A stretch of 64,000 bases of DNA from positions 186,001 through 250,000 of the forward strand of contig NZ_FKII01000061.1 in NCBI RefSeq assembly GCF_900078745.1. The letters are read 5' to 3'. A program made the position numbers and the translations under genes. Every line of letters starts with the position of its first letter. Positions within the stretch are counted from its first letter, which is position 1. Positions 35,153 to 48,415 of the stretch are shown here, in pieces. The DNA is from Candidatus Ichthyocystis sparus. GTDB taxonomy: Bacteria; Pseudomonadota; Gammaproteobacteria; Burkholderiales; 2013Ark19i. Below the pieces are notes generated by a model. It made no database searches, had not been told where the DNA came from, and was given only the letters and a program-made list of their open reading frames with translations.

Positions 35153-35539
35153 ATGGCTATGTCCAAGCAAGACGTTTTAGAGGCTATTTCCTGTATGACT
35201 GTGCTAGAACTGTCAGAGCTTATTAAAGATATGGAAGAAAAGTTTGGTGTATCGGCGGCAGCTCCGGTTGCTGTTGCTGTTGCTGCAGGTGTTGACGGTG
35301 ATTCTAAGAAAGATGCATCTGAGGAAAAAACAGAATTTGATGTTGTTTTGTCTTCCGTCGGCGATAATAAGATAGGGGTAATTAAAGTTATCCGTGAGAT
35401 TACCGGCCTGCCCTTAAAAGAGGCTAAGGAGTTAGTGGAGTCTGCTCCTAAGTCCATTAAGGAGGGTGTAGCTAAGGCCGATGCAGAGGCCATGAAGAAG
35501 AAGGTGGAAGAATCTGGTGCTACTGTTACACTTAAGTAG
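35153..35539 (+). CDS. rplL: 50S ribosomal protein L7/L12
   Basis: L7/L12 of 128 aa. It has an N-terminal dimerisation helix pair, an Ala/Val-rich hinge ([13 protein letters not shown]), and a C-terminal factor-binding domain ([47 protein letters not shown]). It recruits EF-Tu and EF-G to the ribosome stalk. ATG follows GAGGAG. Confidence 0.98.
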   Translation: MAMSKQDVLEAISCMTVLELSELIKDMEEKFGVSAAAPVAVAVAAGVDGDSKKDASEEKTEFDVVLSSVGDNKIGVIKVIREITGLPLKEAKELVESAPKSIKEGVAKADAEAMKKKVEESGATVTLK

Positions 35540-35601
35540 TTTTTATTGCCTTTGTTACTAGCACTTGTTGGGCGGGGCATATGCATTCTGTGTCAGCTAA
35601 G

Positions 35602-35617
35602 ACTGGTAGAGGCCAGT
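35602..35617 (+). promoter_or_regulatory. small hairpin in the rplL-rpoB spacer
   Basis: ACTGG (35602-35606) pairs perfectly with CCAGT (35613-35617) around a 6-base loop, in the 130-base rplL-rpoB gap where E. coli has an attenuator and an RNase III site. No T tract follows, so a processing site is more likely than a terminator; function is inference. Confidence 0.3.
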
Positions 35618-35669
35618 AGCCGGGCTTGTGTTGACGGTTCTCGTTTTGCCAATGGGAGGGGTTATTTTC

Positions 35670-38600
35670 ATGTCGTACGGCTATGCAGAGAAAAAAAGGA
35701 TAAGGAAGAATTTTGCTAAGAGGGGCACGGTTCTTGAGATTCCCTATCTTCTGGCTACTCAGCTTCGTTCGTACAAAGATTTTCTACAAGCGGATGTTCC
35801 GGCGCAAAATAGGGTTTCCAGAGGGTTGCAGGCTGCTTTCGAGGCTGTTTTTCCGATTTCGAGCTATTCTGGTTGCGCGCGATTAGAATTTATTTCTTAC
35901 TCTTTGGGAGAACCAGGGTTTGATGTTTTGGAGTGTCAGCAGAGGGGTTTAACCTACTCTTCCTCTCTTCGGGCTAAGGTTCGCTTGGTGTTATTTGACA
36001 AAGAATCCAATAGAGAAAAAGTTAGAGAGGTTAAGGAGCAGGAGGTGTACATGGGTGAGATTCCGCTCATTACTCGTCACGGTTCCTTTATAATCAACGG
36101 CACTGAGAGGGTGGTAGTATCTCAGTTGCATCGTTCTCCTGGTGTGTTTTTTGAGCATGATAGAGGTAAGACTCACAGTTCCGGTAAGTTGCTTTTCTTC
36201 GGCAGGATTATTCCTTATCGTGGGTCTTGGTTGGATTTCGAGTTTGATTCCAAGGATTATTTGTATTTTCGGGTTGATCGGCGTCGTAAATTGCCTGTGA
36301 CCGTGTTGCTTAAGGCGATGGGATTTTCAAAGGAAAAAATATTATCAACCTTTTATTCATTCGATCATTTTCGTATAGAAGGTGGGCAGTACTTTTTAGG
36401 CTTGAATTCTGATCAGTTGAAAGGAGAGATAGCTCGTTTCGATATATTTGCACCTGATGGTTCTTTGATAGTTGCTAGGGGCAAGCGAATTACCTCGAAA
36501 CATATTCGTGAAATTGAGTCAGCGGAGCTCTCGGATGTTCCTGTTCCTCTTGAGTATGTTTTTGGGAAGGTTCTTGCTAAGGATTATTGTGATCCTAATA
36601 CTGGTGAGATTATATGTCGTGCTAATGACGAGATAAGTGAAGAGACTTTAAGGGCTCTCTTTGATGCTGAAATTGATGGCTTCGATGTTATATACATTAA
36701 TGATCTAGATAACGGTGGTTATATTTCTCAGACGTTGCGTATTGATGAGACTGTGGATGAGCGGACTGCTAAGGTGGCCATTTATAGAATGATGCGACCA
36801 GGTGAACCACCTACAGAAGACGCTGTTGAGGCTTTGTTTCGTGCCTTATTTTATTCTTCTGATAGGTATGATTTGTCTGTGGTTGGTAGGATGAAGTTTA
36901 ATAGTCGTTCCTATCCTCCCAATATTGATTCCGGAAGTGCCTCTTGGTTGAAGTCCTTTTACTCTAATCTTGAGGATGTTCCTAATTCTATGACTTTGAC
37001 TGACAGTGACATAGTTGCTGTTATTGGCATTTTGGTGGAGTTACGCAATGGTCGCGGTTCGGTGGATGATATTGACCATCTCGGAAGCCGTAGGGTGCGC
37101 TGTGTAGGGGAGTTGGCTGAGAATCAGTTTCGTTCTGGTTTGGTTCGTGTAGAGAGGGCAATTAAGGAAAGATTAAGTCATGCAGAATCTGAGAATTTGA
37201 TGCCGCATGATCTGATTAATGCTAAGCCAATAGCTGCGGCTATAAAAGAATTTTTTGGTTCGTCTCAACTATCACAGTTCATGGATCAGACTAATCCTTT
37301 GTCTGAAATTACACATAAGAGGCGAGTTTCTGCTTTGGGTCCAGGTGGGTTGGTGCGTGAAAGGGCTGGTTTTGAGGTTCGTGATGTTCACCCTACGCAC
37401 TATGGACGTGTTTGTCCTATCGAGACCCCAGAGGGTCCAAACATTGGTCTCATAAACTCCATGGCCCTTTTTGTAAGAACTAATGAGTATGGCTTTTTGG
37501 AGACTCCTTATCGTCGTGTTGAAAACAGTCGTGTGACAGATCAGATTGAATATCTATCTGCTATAGAGGAATCTGGTTACGTTATAGCACAGGCTAACGC
37601 CGTTTTAGATGAAGATGGGCGATTGATTAATGATCTTGTTTCTTGTCGCTATCTTGGTGAGTTTAGTTTGATGTCGCCCGATCGTGTTCAGTATATGGAT
37701 GTTTCTCCGTCTCAGATTGTTTCTGTCGCTGCGGCGTTGATTCCGTTTTTGGAGCATGATGATGCTAACAGGGCTTTGATGGGTTCAAACATGCAGAGGC
37801 AAGCAGTACCGTGTTTACGTCCAGAGAAGCCTCTGGTTGGAACTGGTATTGAACGTACTGTGGCTGTTGATTCTGGAACTACTGTTCAGGCTATCCGAGG
37901 TGGGGTGGTTGATTTTGTTGATGCTAATCGTGTTGTTGTTAGGGTCAACGATGATGAGGCAGCTGATGGTGAGGTTGGTGTTGATATTTACAATCTAATT
38001 AAATGTACTCGTTCTAATCAAAATACCAATATTAGCCAGCGCTCTATTGTTGAGAAGGGTGATGTTGTAAGCAAGGGTGATGTTATTGCTGATGGTGCGT
38101 GCACTGATAAGGGTGAGTTAGCGCTGGGGCAAAATATGTTGGTTGCTTTTATGCCTTGGAATGGATATAACTTTGAGGATTCAATTCTTATTTCCGAACG
38201 TGTTGTTGCCGACAACAGGTTTACTTCCATACATATAGAAGAGTTGTCTGTCGTTGCTCGTGATACTAAGTTGGGACCTGAGGAAATTACTCGTGATATT
38301 TCTAATCTTTCTGAGTCCCAGTTAGGTCGTTTAGATGAGTCAGGTATTGTTTATATAGGTGCAGAGGTAGAGGCAGGCGATGTTTTGGTGGGCAAGATAA
38401 CACCAAAGGGTGAGGTCCAACTTACTCCTGAAGAAAAGTTGCTTCGTGCTATTTTTGGAGAGAAGGCTTCTGATGTGAAGGATACTTCTCTTAGGGTGCC
38501 TTCTGGTATCTCTGGTACCGTAATCGATGTCCAAATATTTACTAGGGATGGTGTTGAGAGAGACTTTCGTGCCCAACAAATTATTGACGACAATTTGAAG

Positions 38601-39839
38601 AAGTATAGGGCCAATTTGTCTGATCAAATGAGAATAGTTGAAAATGATACTTTTGATCGTATGTCTCGTGTTTTGATGGGTCAGGCGGTTCATCATGCTC
38701 CACATCTCAGCGAAGGTCAGGTTGTTACTGAAGAGTATTTGTCGCGGCTGAACCGTCATAATTGGTTTGATATTTCTCTAAAGGATGAAGCTAGTACGGC
38801 TAAGCTTGATATTCTTCGTCAATCTTTGGAGCAGAAAAGACATGAATTTGATTTGATGTTTGAAGAGAAGCGTAAGAAAATAACCCAGGGCGATGAGTTA
38901 TCCCCTGGCGTTCAGAAGATGGTTAAAGTTTATGTTGCCATTAAGAGGCGGTTGCAGTCGGGTGACAAAATGGCGGGGCGCCATGGTAATAAGGGAGTGG
39001 TTTCCCGTGTTATTCCTGTGGAAGATATGCCCTATCTTGCTGATGGTACCCCGGTTGATATGGTTTTGAACCCTCTTGGTGTGCCATCGCGGATGAATAT
39101 AGGCCAGATCCTGGAGACTCACTTAGGTTGGGCTGCTAAGGGTTTAGGTTCTCGTGTTTCTGAGATATTGAAAAAAGTACAAGAAGATAAGGATAGGGTT
39201 TCTTTATTAAGGGACTATTTGGCTAAGATTTATAATAGCAGTGGTAGAGAAGAATCTTTGCATGAGCTGGATGATGATGAGGTTCTTGAGTTGGCTACCA
39301 ATCTAGTGGATGGTGTTCCTTTTGCTACTACGGTGTTTGATGGTGCTACCGAGGACGAGATTCGTTCGATGTTAGAGCTTGCGTATCCGGATCATTTGTG
39401 TGATGGATCTATGGGCTTTACATCTTTTAGGACACAGGTTGCTCTTTACGATGGTCGTACGGGTGAGAAGTTTATTCGTCCGGTGACTGTTGGCTATATG
39501 TATATGCTGAAGTTGCATCATTTGGTTGATGATAAGATGCATGCTCGGTCTACGGGTCCGTATTCCTTAGTTACTCAGCAACCATTGGGTGGAAAGGCGC
39601 AGTTTGGTGGCCAGCGCTTAGGTGAGATGGAAGTGTGGGCTCTTGAAGCTTATGGTGCAGCTTATACCTTGCAGGAGATGTTGACGGTTAAGTCAGATGA
39701 TGTTTCTGGCCGGACTAAGGTTTACGAGAACATTGTCAAGGGTGATCATAAGGTAGATGCTGGTATGCCCGAGTCTTTTAATGTCCTGGTTAAGGAGATT
39801 AGGTCTTTGGCTATAGACGTTGAGCTTGAAACTTCTTAA
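35670..39839 (+). CDS. rpoB: RNA polymerase beta subunit
   Basis: Catalytic beta subunit, 1389 aa from the ATG at 35670 ([19 protein letters not shown]), with GGGAGGGG about 8 bases upstream. A longer open frame is ignored. The rifampicin region reads [28 protein letters not shown], a sensitive-type sequence by eye. Other blocks are [44 protein letters not shown] and the C-terminal [33 protein letters not shown]. rpoC starts 42 bases later. Confidence 0.98.
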   Translation: MSYGYAEKKRIRKNFAKRGTVLEIPYLLATQLRSYKDFLQADVPAQNRVSRGLQAAFEAVFPISSYSGCARLEFISYSLGEPGFDVLECQQRGLTYSSSLRAKVRLVLFDKESNREKVREVKEQEVYMGEIPLITRHGSFIINGTERVVVSQLHRSPGVFFEHDRGKTHSSGKLLFFGRIIPYRGSWLDFEFDSKDYLYFRVDRRRKLPVTVLLKAMGFSKEKILSTFYSFDHFRIEGGQYFLGLNSDQLKGEIARFDIFAPDGSLIVARGKRITSKHIREIESAELSDVPVPLEYVFGKVLAKDYCDPNTGEIICRANDEISEETLRALFDAEIDGFDVIYINDLDNGGYISQTLRIDETVDERTAKVAIYRMMRPGEPPTEDAVEALFRALFYSSDRYDLSVVGRMKFNSRSYPPNIDSGSASWLKSFYSNLEDVPNSMTLTDSDIVAVIGILVELRNGRGSVDDIDHLGSRRVRCVGELAENQFRSGLVRVERAIKERLSHAESENLMPHDLINAKPIAAAIKEFFGSSQLSQFMDQTNPLSEITHKRRVSALGPGGLVRERAGFEVRDVHPTHYGRVCPIETPEGPNIGLINSMALFVRTNEYGFLETPYRRVENSRVTDQIEYLSAIEESGYVIAQANAVLDEDGRLINDLVSCRYLGEFSLMSPDRVQYMDVSPSQIVSVAAALIPFLEHDDANRALMGSNMQRQAVPCLRPEKPLVGTGIERTVAVDSGTTVQAIRGGVVDFVDANRVVVRVNDDEAADGEVGVDIYNLIKCTRSNQNTNISQRSIVEKGDVVSKGDVIADGACTDKGELALGQNMLVAFMPWNGYNFEDSILISERVVADNRFTSIHIEELSVVARDTKLGPEEITRDISNLSESQLGRLDESGIVYIGAEVEAGDVLVGKITPKGEVQLTPEEKLLRAIFGEKASDVKDTSLRVPSGISGTVIDVQIFTRDGVERDFRAQQIIDDNLKKYRANLSDQMRIVENDTFDRMSRVLMGQAVHHAPHLSEGQVVTEEYLSRLNRHNWFDISLKDEASTAKLDILRQSLEQKRHEFDLMFEEKRKKITQGDELSPGVQKMVKVYVAIKRRLQSGDKMAGRHGNKGVVSRVIPVEDMPYLADGTPVDMVLNPLGVPSRMNIGQILETHLGWAAKGLGSRVSEILKKVQEDKDRVSLLRDYLAKIYNSSGREESLHELDDDEVLELATNLVDGVPFATTVFDGATEDEIRSMLELAYPDHLCDGSMGFTSFRTQVALYDGRTGEKFIRPVTVGYMYMLKLHHLVDDKMHARSTGPYSLVTQQPLGGKAQFGGQRLGEMEVWALEAYGAAYTLQEMLTVKSDDVSGRTKVYENIVKGDHKVDAGMPESFNVLVKEIRSLAIDVELETS

Positions 39840-39881
39840 TTTGGTTTCCGGTAGGTTTGATATTTGGCGAGAGAGAACTCG

Positions 39882-42800
39882 ATGAAGGCGTTGCTTGATT
39901 TGTTTAAGCAGGTGGGGCATGGCGAAGAATTTGATGCTATATCCATAAGTTTGGCATCCCCCGATAAGATTCGTTCTTGGTCTTATGGTGAAGTCAAGAA
40001 GCCGGAGACCATAAATTATCGCACTCTTAAACCAGAGCGGGATGGTTTGTTTTGTGCGAAGATTTTTGGTCCCGTAAAAGATTACGAATGCTTGTGTGGA
40101 AAGTACAAACGTCTCAAGCATCGTGGCGTTATATGCGAGAAGTGTGGGGTAGAGGTTACTCTTTCTAAAGTTCGCCGTGAGCGTATGGGTCATATCGAGC
40201 TGGTTTCTCCTGCTGCGCATATTTGGTTTCTAAAGTCGCTTCCGTCGCGTATGGGTATGGTGTTGGATATACCGCTTCGCGATATTGAGAGAGTTTTGTA
40301 CTTCGAGGCCTTTGTTGTTGTTGATCCCGGCATGACTCCTTTGACCAAAGGTCAGTTGCTTACTGACGATGATTATATGGCTAAGGTGGAAGAGTATGGT
40401 GATGATTTTGTGGCGCTTATGGGCGCTGAGGCTGTTCGTGATTTGCTGAAGAGTTTGGATTTGCCTCGTGAGATTCAAGCTCTTCGTAAATCTTTGGAAG
40501 AAACTTCCTCTGAAGCAAGGATAAAGAAGATTGCGAAACGCTTGAAATTGCTTGAGGCGTTTGATTCTTCTTCTTCTCGTCCTGAGTGGATGGTTTTGGA
40601 AGTGTTACCAGTTTTATCTCCAGAGTTGCGTCCCTTAGTTCCTCTTGACGGAGGAAGGTTTGCTACATCCGATCTGAATGATCTATATAGAAGGGTGATT
40701 AATCGTAACAACCGGTTGCGTAGGCTTTTGGAGCTGAGGGCCCCAGACATTATAGTTCGCAACGAGAAGCGAATGTTGCAGGAAGCGGTTGACTCTTTGC
40801 TTGATAATGGCCGTCGTGGCAAGGCCATGACTGGCGCGAATAAGAGACCTTTGAAATCATTTTCTGATGTTATCAAGGGTAAAAGTGGTCGTTTTAGGCA
40901 AAACCTACTAGGTAAGCGAGTAGATTATTCTGGTAGATCAGTTATTGTAGTTGGTCCTCAGTTGAAGCTTCATCAGTGTGGTTTGCCTAAGAAAATGGCT
41001 TTGGAATTGTTTAAGCCATTTATTTTTCAGAAGCTTGAGGTTATGGGTTTGGCAACTACCATAAAGCAAGCTAAAAAAATGGTGGATAATGAAGAGGCTA
41101 TAGTTTGGGACATATTAGAGGGGGTTATTCGTGAGCATCCCGTTCTACTTAATCGTGCCCCGACCCTTCATAGGTTAGGTATTCAAGCATTTGAACCCAT
41201 TCTTGTAGAAGGCAAGGCTATTCAGTTGCATCCTCTGGTGTGTGTTGCCTTCAATGCCGATTTTGATGGTGACCAAATGGCGGTGCATATTCCTTTGTCT
41301 CTTGAAGCTCAAATGGAAGCTAGGACGTTGATGTTTGCTTCCAATAACATTTTGTCTCCAGCTAATGGTGACCCCATCATAGTTCCCTCGCAGGATATTG
41401 TTCTGGGCTTATATTACATCACCAGAGAGAACAAGTCTGCCAAGGGAACTGGCATGTTTTTTTCCGATTTGTCGGAATTGAAGCGAGCTTACGATGTGGG
41501 TGTTGTAGATGTTAATGCGCGTGTTACTGTTCGTTTGGAAGGGAAATTTTTCGTAGACGGAAAAGTGTCTAGTGTATCTTCCAGGTATGATACCGTGGTC
41601 GGTTGTGCTCTCGTTTCTGAGACTTTGCCTGTTGGGCTACCATTTTCAATGGTTAATCGTACTCTAAACAAGAAGGAAATTTCTAAACTTATTAATTCTT
41701 CTTTTAGGCGCTGTGGCCTTGGGGAGACTGTTATTTTTGTTGATAAGTTGATGCGTTTGGGTTTTTATCATGCCATGAGGTCTGGTGTATCAATTTCAGT
41801 GTATGACATGTTGGTTCCACATCAGAAAGACGATTTTGTTCATGAAGCAGAGAATGCGGTTAAAGAGATACAGAATCAGTACAGCTCTGGTTTAGTAACG
41901 GAAGGTGAGCGTTACAATAAGGTAGTTGATATTTGGGGTCGTACTGGTGATCTTGTTGCCAAAGCAATGATGGACCGGTTGTCTGTTGAGAAGGTTACGT
42001 TAGAAGATGGTTCTGTTACGGAGCAAGAATCGTTCAACTCTATCTATATGATGGCTGATTCTGGTGCAAGGGGCTCTGCTGCTCAGATTAAGCAATTGGC
42101 CGGTATGCGTGGTCTTATGGCTAAGCCTGATGGTTCTATCATTGAGACGCCGATTACTTCTAACTTTCGTGAAGGCTTGAATGTCTTGCAGTACTTTATT
42201 TCTACCCATGGTGCGCGTAAAGGTTTGGCAGATACGGCTCTTAAGACTGCTAATTCCGGATATTTGACTCGTAGACTTGTTGATGTAACGCAGGATTTAG
42301 TTGTAACTCAGAACGACTGCGGTACATCTAACGGTGTTTGGGTTAAGGATTTGATAGAAGGTGGTGAGGTTGTTGAGTCCCTTAGAGAGAGAATATTGGG
42401 TAGGGTTGCTGCTCAGGATATCGTTCACTTAGATACTAAAGAGGTATTGTTTCATGCAGGTGTGTTGTTGGGAGAAGATGAGGTTGATCGCATCGAGGCT
42501 GTTGGTGTTGATGAGGTTAAGGTTCGTACTCCTCTTACGTGTGTAACTAGATATGGGTTGTGTGCTAAGTGTTACGGTCGTGATTTGGCTAGGGGGCATT
42601 TAATCAATGTTGGTGAGGCTGTGGGTGTTATTGCTGCTCAGTCTATTGGTGAGCCTGGTACTCAGTTGACGATGAGAACGTTTCACATAGGTGGTGCAGC
42701 GTCTCGTGCTGCTGTTTCTTCTAGTGTAGAGGTTAAGTTTCCTGGGGTTGTGCGCTTTTCTTCTTCTATGCGCTATGTGACTAATATGCGAGGGGAGAAG

Positions 42801-44123
42801 ATTGTTATTACTCGTTCAGGTGAGGTAACCATTGTTGATGTGGCTACCAGTCGTGAACGGGAACGACACAAAATGCCGTACGGTGCTGTATTGCGTTTCG
42901 GTGATGGTGAGCAAGTTTCTGTTGGGGATGTGTTGGCTACTTGGGAGCCGCACACTAGGCCTATTATTTCTGAGTTTGCTGGTATTGTTCGTTTTGAGAA
43001 TGTTGAAGAGGGAGTTACTGTTGCTCGTCAGGTTGATGATGTCACTGGTTTGTCTACTCTTGTTGTTGTTGATAACAAGCGTCGTTCTGGATCATCTAAA
43101 GCTCTTAAGCCTCAGGTTAAGCTCTTTAGTGAATCTGGTGAAGAGATTAAGATTCCTGGTACTGAGCACGTGGTTACCATTAGTTTTCAGGTTGGTTCGG
43201 TAATTACAGTCAAGGATGGTCAGTTTGTTGATGTTGGTGAGGTTCTAGCTCGCATACCATTGGAGACTTCGAAAACAAGGGATATTACGGGTGGTCTGCC
43301 TAGAGTTGCAGAATTGTTTGAGGCTCGTGCACCAAAGGATAGTGGTATCTTGGCGGAGGTTACTGGTACGGTATCTTTTGGTAAGGATACCAAGGGCAAG
43401 CAGAGGTTGGTCATTACTGATTTGGAGGGAAATAGTAGAGAGTTTCTTATTCCGAAAGATCGTCAGGTATTGGTTCACGATGGTCAGATTGTTAATAAGG
43501 GTGAACCTGTTGTTGATGGTCCTTCCAATCCGCATGATGTGTTGCGTTTACTAGGTGTTGAGGCTCTCTCTCGTTATATTGTTAACGAAGTGCAGGATGT
43601 GTATCGTTTGCAAGGTGTGCGCATAAATGATAAGCACATAGAGGTGATAGTGCGTCAGATGCTTCGTAGGGTTCATATTTCTGATCCAGGTGATACTAAG
43701 TTCATACTGGGTGAACACGTGGAGTATTCCGAAGTTTTGGATGAGAATGAGAAGGTTGAGAAACAGTCTAAGCGACCTGCTTCTTTTAACTACATGCTAC
43801 TTGGAATTACTAAGGCTTCTTTGTCAACTGATTCGTTTGTGTCTGCTGCTTCGTTCCAGGAGACTACTCGTGTTTTGACTGAAGCCGCTATTATGGGCAA
43901 GCGCGACGAGCTTAGAGGACTTAAGGAGAACGTAATTGTTGGTAGATTAATTCCTGCAGGTACTGGTTTAGCCTACCATAGGGATAGAAAATCTTCTACC
44001 TATGCCATGATACCAAGTCGTGATGATTCTAGTGATGCGGTGAGTGATGATGTCCCCTGTGATCAGCTTCCTGTTTCTGGCGATGTAGCAGGTGTTGTTT
44101 TGGGGCCTGCTCTATCTAGCTAG
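39882..44123 (+). CDS. rpoC: RNA polymerase beta' subunit
   Basis: Catalytic beta' subunit, 1413 aa from the ATG at 39882 ([12 protein letters not shown]), which is the betaproteobacterial start; a TTG 18 bases upstream also opens the frame. The N-terminal zinc site [20 protein letters not shown], the lid/rudder region, the catalytic Mg motif NADFDGDQM, the bridge helix block [15 protein letters not shown] and the second zinc site (CGTSNG...[13 protein letters not shown]) are all present. The last about 30 residues are Asp/Ser-rich. Confidence 0.98.
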   Translation: MKALLDLFKQVGHGEEFDAISISLASPDKIRSWSYGEVKKPETINYRTLKPERDGLFCAKIFGPVKDYECLCGKYKRLKHRGVICEKCGVEVTLSKVRRERMGHIELVSPAAHIWFLKSLPSRMGMVLDIPLRDIERVLYFEAFVVVDPGMTPLTKGQLLTDDDYMAKVEEYGDDFVALMGAEAVRDLLKSLDLPREIQALRKSLEETSSEARIKKIAKRLKLLEAFDSSSSRPEWMVLEVLPVLSPELRPLVPLDGGRFATSDLNDLYRRVINRNNRLRRLLELRAPDIIVRNEKRMLQEAVDSLLDNGRRGKAMTGANKRPLKSFSDVIKGKSGRFRQNLLGKRVDYSGRSVIVVGPQLKLHQCGLPKKMALELFKPFIFQKLEVMGLATTIKQAKKMVDNEEAIVWDILEGVIREHPVLLNRAPTLHRLGIQAFEPILVEGKAIQLHPLVCVAFNADFDGDQMAVHIPLSLEAQMEARTLMFASNNILSPANGDPIIVPSQDIVLGLYYITRENKSAKGTGMFFSDLSELKRAYDVGVVDVNARVTVRLEGKFFVDGKVSSVSSRYDTVVGCALVSETLPVGLPFSMVNRTLNKKEISKLINSSFRRCGLGETVIFVDKLMRLGFYHAMRSGVSISVYDMLVPHQKDDFVHEAENAVKEIQNQYSSGLVTEGERYNKVVDIWGRTGDLVAKAMMDRLSVEKVTLEDGSVTEQESFNSIYMMADSGARGSAAQIKQLAGMRGLMAKPDGSIIETPITSNFREGLNVLQYFISTHGARKGLADTALKTANSGYLTRRLVDVTQDLVVTQNDCGTSNGVWVKDLIEGGEVVESLRERILGRVAAQDIVHLDTKEVLFHAGVLLGEDEVDRIEAVGVDEVKVRTPLTCVTRYGLCAKCYGRDLARGHLINVGEAVGVIAAQSIGEPGTQLTMRTFHIGGAASRAAVSSSVEVKFPGVVRFSSSMRYVTNMRGEKIVITRSGEVTIVDVATSRERERHKMPYGAVLRFGDGEQVSVGDVLATWEPHTRPIISEFAGIVRFENVEEGVTVARQVDDVTGLSTLVVVDNKRRSGSSKALKPQVKLFSESGEEIKIPGTEHVVTISFQVGSVITVKDGQFVDVGEVLARIPLETSKTRDITGGLPRVAELFEARAPKDSGILAEVTGTVSFGKDTKGKQRLVITDLEGNSREFLIPKDRQVLVHDGQIVNKGEPVVDGPSNPHDVLRLLGVEALSRYIVNEVQDVYRLQGVRINDKHIEVIVRQMLRRVHISDPGDTKFILGEHVEYSEVLDENEKVEKQSKRPASFNYMLLGITKASLSTDSFVSAASFQETTRVLTEAAIMGKRDELRGLKENVIVGRLIPAGTGLAYHRDRKSSTYAMIPSRDDSSDAVSDDVPCDQLPVSGDVAGVVLGPALSS

Positions 44124-44176
44124 TTTTTTTAAGTTATTAGAGAATGTGATGATTGTAATTTTTATTGGACAAGAGT

Positions 44177-44551
44177 ATGCCAACGATTAATCAGTTAGTG
44201 CGTATGGGGAGGTCTGTTCCCCGGCTGAAAAGTAAGGTTCCAGCTTTGGAGAATTGTCCCCAAAGGAGGGGGGTTTGTACCCGTGTCTATACTACTACTC
44301 CGAAGAAGCCTAACTCTGCTCTGCGTAAGGTTTGTAAAGTGAGACTTACAAATGGGTACGAAGTTATTTCATACATAGGTGGTGAGGGACATAATTTGCA
44401 GGAACACTCTGTTGTTTTGATTCGGGGTGGTCGTGTTAAGGATCTTCCCGGTGTTAGATACCACACGGTGCGGGGTTCTTTTGATACGCAGGGTGTTAAG
44501 GATAGAAGGAAGGCGCGTTCCAAGTATGGTGCGAAGATGCCCAAGAAATAG
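44177..44551 (+). CDS. rpsL: 30S ribosomal protein S12
   Basis: S12 of 124 aa from the ATG at 44177 ([12 protein letters not shown]). The streptomycin-site sequences [19 protein letters not shown] (Lys at the 42/43 position) and [11 protein letters not shown] (Lys at the 87/88 position) look wild type and sensitive. It begins the str operon rpsL-rpsG-fusA-tuf. The 53-base spacer after rpoC has no terminator. Confidence 0.98.
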   Translation: MPTINQLVRMGRSVPRLKSKVPALENCPQRRGVCTRVYTTTPKKPNSALRKVCKVRLTNGYEVISYIGGEGHNLQEHSVVLIRGGRVKDLPGVRYHTVRGSFDTQGVKDRRKARSKYGAKMPKK

Positions 44552-44589
44552 TTGTTGTCTGAGAGTGCTTTGTTTAAGGGGAAGTTTTT

Positions 44590-45060
44590 ATGCCGCGTCG
44601 TAGGGAGGTTCCGGTTCGTGAGATCATGCCTGATCCGAAGTTTAGTTCGGTTGAGGTGTCGAAGTTTGTGAATGTGTTGATGACCCGTGGTAAGAAGTCC
44701 GTGGCGGAGAGAATTGTTTATGGTGCTTTTGGCATCATAGAGGGCCGTTTTGGTAAGGTTCCTTTGGATATTTTTTCATCTGCCGTTTCCAATGTGAAGC
44801 CGGTTGTTGAAGTTAAGTCTCGTCGTGTTGGTGGAGCTAACTATCAAGTTCCTGTTGAAGTTTGCTCTTCGCGTCGTACTGCTTTATCTATGCGTTGGTT
44901 GAAGGAGGCTGCTCAAAAACGTTCTGAGAAATCCATGGTGCTTCGTTTGGCTCAAGAATTGTTGGAAGCTTCTGAAGGTCGAGGTGCTGCTGTGAAAAAG
45001 CGTGATGAAGTTCATCGTATGGCGGAGGCTAATAAGGCATTTTCCCATTACCGTTTCTAG
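44590..45060 (+). CDS. rpsG: 30S ribosomal protein S7
   Basis: S7 of 156 aa, a primary 16S rRNA binding protein of the 30S head and translational repressor of the str operon in E. coli. [53 protein letters not shown] and the C-terminal [21 protein letters not shown] are canonical. ATG follows AAGGGGAAG. Confidence 0.98.
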   Translation: MPRRREVPVREIMPDPKFSSVEVSKFVNVLMTRGKKSVAERIVYGAFGIIEGRFGKVPLDIFSSAVSNVKPVVEVKSRRVGGANYQVPVEVCSSRRTALSMRWLKEAAQKRSEKSMVLRLAQELLEASEGRGAAVKKRDEVHRMAEANKAFSHYRF

Positions 45061-45089
45061 TTTATGCAAGTTAAGTTTGGAGATTTTTT

Positions 45090-47189
45090 GTGGCTCGTAA
45101 TGTTCCTATACGGCGCTATCGTAATATAGGTATTTCTGCGCATATTGATGCTGGAAAGACAACGACAACGGAACGCATCCTGTTTTACACCGGTGTTAAT
45201 CATAAGATCGGAGAGGTTCATGATGGTGCTGCCACTATGGATTGGATGCCCCAGGAGCAGGAGAGAGGTATTACTATTACCTCCGCTGCAACTACTTGTT
45301 TTTGGTCTGGGATGGCTAATGATTATCCGAAGCATCGTATCAACATTATAGATACCCCAGGTCACGTTGACTTTACCATTGAAGTTGAGCGGTCGATGCG
45401 TGTTTTGGACGGTGCTTGTATGGTTTATTGTGCAGTTGGCGCCGTACAGCCACAGTCTGAGACAGTTTGGCGTCAGGCCAACAAGTACAAGGTTCCTCGT
45501 CTTGCCTTCGTAAATAAGATGGACCGTTCAGGTGCGAATTTTATGCGGGTCTATGATCAGATGCGCGATAGGCTTTGTGCTAATCCAGTACCACTTCAAT
45601 TGCCCATTGGAGCCGAGGAACAATTTCGCGGTGTAGTGGATTTGGTCAAAATGAGGGGCATCATATGGGACGATTCAAGTCAGGGCACCAAATTTGAGTA
45701 TGTTGATATACCAGAATTTGTGGCAGATGAGGCTATTGAGTGGCATGAAAAGCTCCTAGAGGCTGCTGCTGAGGCTGATGAAGATACTATGAATAAGTAT
45801 CTAGAGTCTGGTTCTTTAACCGAAGAGGAGATTAAGTCCGCGCTTCGCGCACGTACCATTGCCGGAGAGGTTGTACCCATGTTGTGTGGCAGTGCCTTTA
45901 AGAATAAGGGTGTACAGGCCATGTTGGATGCAATTCTCGACTATTTGCCGTCGCCTGTTGATATTCCTCCCGTTCAAGGTGTGGATGATAACGGTGAAGC
46001 TGTGACCAGGGATTCATCTGATGAGGCCCCTTTCTCTGCCTTGGCCTTTAAGATAATGACAGATCCGTACGTTGGTCAGTTGACATTCTTTCGTGTTTAC
46101 TCAGGTGTTATGACCTCTGGTGATACTGTTCTTAATCCCATTAAGGGGCGCAAGGAGCGAATTGGTAGGATTTTGCAGATGCATGCTGATCAACGTGAGG
46201 AGATTAAGAAAGTTTTTTCTGGTGATATTGCCGCTGCCGTTGGCCTAAAGGACTGTATAACTGGTGAAACTCTGTGCTCTCAAGATCATCCAGTTACTCT
46301 TGAAAGGATGGAATTTCCTGATCCTGTTATCCATGTTGCGGTAGAACCGAAGACTAAGAATGATCAGGAGAAGATGGGAATTGCTCTGGGGAGACTGGCC
46401 CAAGAAGATCCTTCCTTTGTGGTTAGGACTGATGCTGAATCTGGGCAAACGATTATTTCTGGCATGGGTGAGCTCCACTTAGAGATTATTGTTGATCGTA
46501 TGAAGCGAGAGTTTGGTGTTGAGGCTAATGTTGGGGCTCCTCAGGTAGCTTATAGAGAGACCATTAAAGGTACGATTAGTCAAGAAGGTAAGTTTATCAA
46601 GCAATCTGGTGGTCGCGGTCAGTATGGTCATGTATGGTTGAAGATAGAGCCTAAGAATCCAGGGGATGGATTTGAGTTTGTTGATGCGATTAAGGGAGGC
46701 GTTGTTCCTAAAGATTATATTCCGGCTGTTCAGAAGGGATTGAACGAAGCTTTAACTGCAGGTGTTGTTGCTGGATATCCAGTTGTTGATGTAAAGGTAA
46801 CCCTTTTTGACGGCTCTTATCATGAGGTTGATTCTAATGAGAATGCGTTTAGAATGGCTGCTATATTTGCCTTTAAAGATGCTATGCGCAAGGCCTTACC
46901 AATATTGTTGGAGCCGATTATGGCCGTTGAAGTTGAAACTCCGGAAGATTTTATGGGCAACGTCATGGGTGATCTTTCTAGTCGCAGGGGAACAATAGTT
47001 GGTATGGGGGATGTATACGGCGCTTTGAAGTTAGTAAAATGTGATTTGCCTTTGGCTGAAATGTTTGGTTACTCTACAGATTTGCGTTCGTTAACTCAAG
47101 GTAGGGCAACTTACATCATGGAGTTTAAGCACTATTCAGAGGCTCCTAAGAGCGTCGTTGAATCTATTGTTAATCGTAAAAAGGGTTAG
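45090..47189 (+). CDS. fusA: elongation factor G
   Basis: EF-G of 699 aa, the translocation GTPase. G1 is [15 protein letters not shown], the switch region is [21 protein letters not shown]3 is [10 protein letters not shown] and G4 is [11 protein letters not shown]. Domain IV includes [17 protein letters not shown], and domain V ends in [17 protein letters not shown] start behind TTTGGAGA. Its Ile codons are mainly ATT, in contrast with the tuf gene 21 bases downstream. Confidence 0.98.
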   Translation: MARNVPIRRYRNIGISAHIDAGKTTTTERILFYTGVNHKIGEVHDGAATMDWMPQEQERGITITSAATTCFWSGMANDYPKHRINIIDTPGHVDFTIEVERSMRVLDGACMVYCAVGAVQPQSETVWRQANKYKVPRLAFVNKMDRSGANFMRVYDQMRDRLCANPVPLQLPIGAEEQFRGVVDLVKMRGIIWDDSSQGTKFEYVDIPEFVADEAIEWHEKLLEAAAEADEDTMNKYLESGSLTEEEIKSALRARTIAGEVVPMLCGSAFKNKGVQAMLDAILDYLPSPVDIPPVQGVDDNGEAVTRDSSDEAPFSALAFKIMTDPYVGQLTFFRVYSGVMTSGDTVLNPIKGRKERIGRILQMHADQREEIKKVFSGDIAAAVGLKDCITGETLCSQDHPVTLERMEFPDPVIHVAVEPKTKNDQEKMGIALGRLAQEDPSFVVRTDAESGQTIISGMGELHLEIIVDRMKREFGVEANVGAPQVAYRETIKGTISQEGKFIKQSGGRGQYGHVWLKIEPKNPGDGFEFVDAIKGGVVPKDYIPAVQKGLNEALTAGVVAGYPVVDVKVTLFDGSYHEVDSNENAFRMAAIFAFKDAMRKALPILLEPIMAVEVETPEDFMGNVMGDLSSRRGTIVGMGDVYGALKLVKCDLPLAEMFGYSTDLRSLTQGRATYIMEFKHYSEAPKSVVESIVNRKKG

Positions 47190-47210
47190 GATTTTTCAGG
47201 AGAGTTTCTT

Positions 47211-48395
47211 ATGGCTAAGGCTAAGTTTGAGCGTACGAAGCCGCACGTTAATGTGGGTACGATAGGGCACGTTGATCATGGGAAGACGACGTTGACGGCG
47301 GCGTTGACGACGATACTGAGCAAGGTGTATGGCGGAGAGATTAGAGGATACGATCAGATTGACAATGCTCCTGAGGAGAAAGCTAGAGGCATAACGATAA
47401 ATACATCGCACGTTGAGTATATGACGGAAGCGAGGCACTATGCGCACGTTGATTGTCCTGGTCATGCTGATTATGTGAAGAACATGATAACTGGTGCTGC
47501 GCAGATGGATGGAGCGATATTGGTGGTTTCAGCTGCTGATGGGCCTATGCCGCAGACAAGGGAGCATATATTGTTGGCGAGGCAGGTAGGTGTGCCTAGC
47601 ATAGTTGTGTTTTTGAACAAATGCGACATGGTGGATGACTCTGAGTTACTAGAGTTAGTAGAGATAGAGGTTAGGGAGTTATTAACGAAGTACGATTTTC
47701 CTGGCGACGACGTACCTTTGATAAAGGGTTCTGCGGTTAAGGCGTTAGAGGGTGACAAGAGTGATATAGGTGAGAAGGCGGTGATGGATTTGGCTAAGGC
47801 GTTGGATAGTTATATACCGACTCCTGTTAGGGTTGTGGACCAGCCGTTTTTGATGCCGATAGAGGATGTATTTTCGATATCAGGTAGGGGTACCGTAGTA
47901 ACAGGTAGAGTTGAGAGAGGTATTTTGCGTGTTAACGAGGAGATAGAGATAGTTGGTTTACGTGACACGCAGAAGACGATTTGTACTGGTGTGGAGATGT
48001 TTCGCAAGTTATTAGATGAGGGGCGTGCTGGTGACAATGTTGGGGTATTGTTGAGGGGTACGAAGAGGGATGATGTTGAGAGGGGTCAGGTGTTATCGAA
48101 GCCTGGTTCTATAACTCCGCACACGGTGTTTGATGCTGAGGTATATGTTTTATCGAAGGAGGAGGGTGGTAGGCACACGCCTTTTTTCAATGGATATAGG
48201 CCGCAATTTTATTTTAGGACGACGGATGTTACTGGATCGATTTCGTTTGAGGGTGACATGGTGATACCAGGGGACAATGTTACGATGCGAGTTGAGTTAA
48301 TAGCGCCTATTGCTATGGAAGAGGGTGTACACTTTGCGGTTCGTGAGGGTGGAAAAACCGTCGGAGCAGGTGTCGTTACTAAAGTTATTAAATAA
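47211..48395 (+). CDS. tuf: elongation factor Tu, copy 2
   Basis: Second EF-Tu gene, with a protein identical to copy 1 at 30976. The DNA match begins exactly at the ATG and ends just before the stop codon: 48371 is T (C in copy 1), and the last codons are AAA TAA rather than AAG TAG. Flanking sequences are unrelated, as expected from repeated gene conversion limited to the reading frame. It is in the standard str operon position after fusA, with AGGAGAG before the ATG. Confidence 0.98.
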   Translation: MAKAKFERTKPHVNVGTIGHVDHGKTTLTAALTTILSKVYGGEIRGYDQIDNAPEEKARGITINTSHVEYMTEARHYAHVDCPGHADYVKNMITGAAQMDGAILVVSAADGPMPQTREHILLARQVGVPSIVVFLNKCDMVDDSELLELVEIEVRELLTKYDFPGDDVPLIKGSAVKALEGDKSDIGEKAVMDLAKALDSYIPTPVRVVDQPFLMPIEDVFSISGRGTVVTGRVERGILRVNEEIEIVGLRDTQKTICTGVEMFRKLLDEGRAGDNVGVLLRGTKRDDVERGQVLSKPGSITPHTVFDAEVYVLSKEEGGRHTPFFNGYRPQFYFRTTDVTGSISFEGDMVIPGDNVTMRVELIAPIAMEEGVHFAVREGGKTVGAGVVTKVIK

Positions 48396-48415
48396 AGAGA
48401 GTAAAGAGGTTTTTG

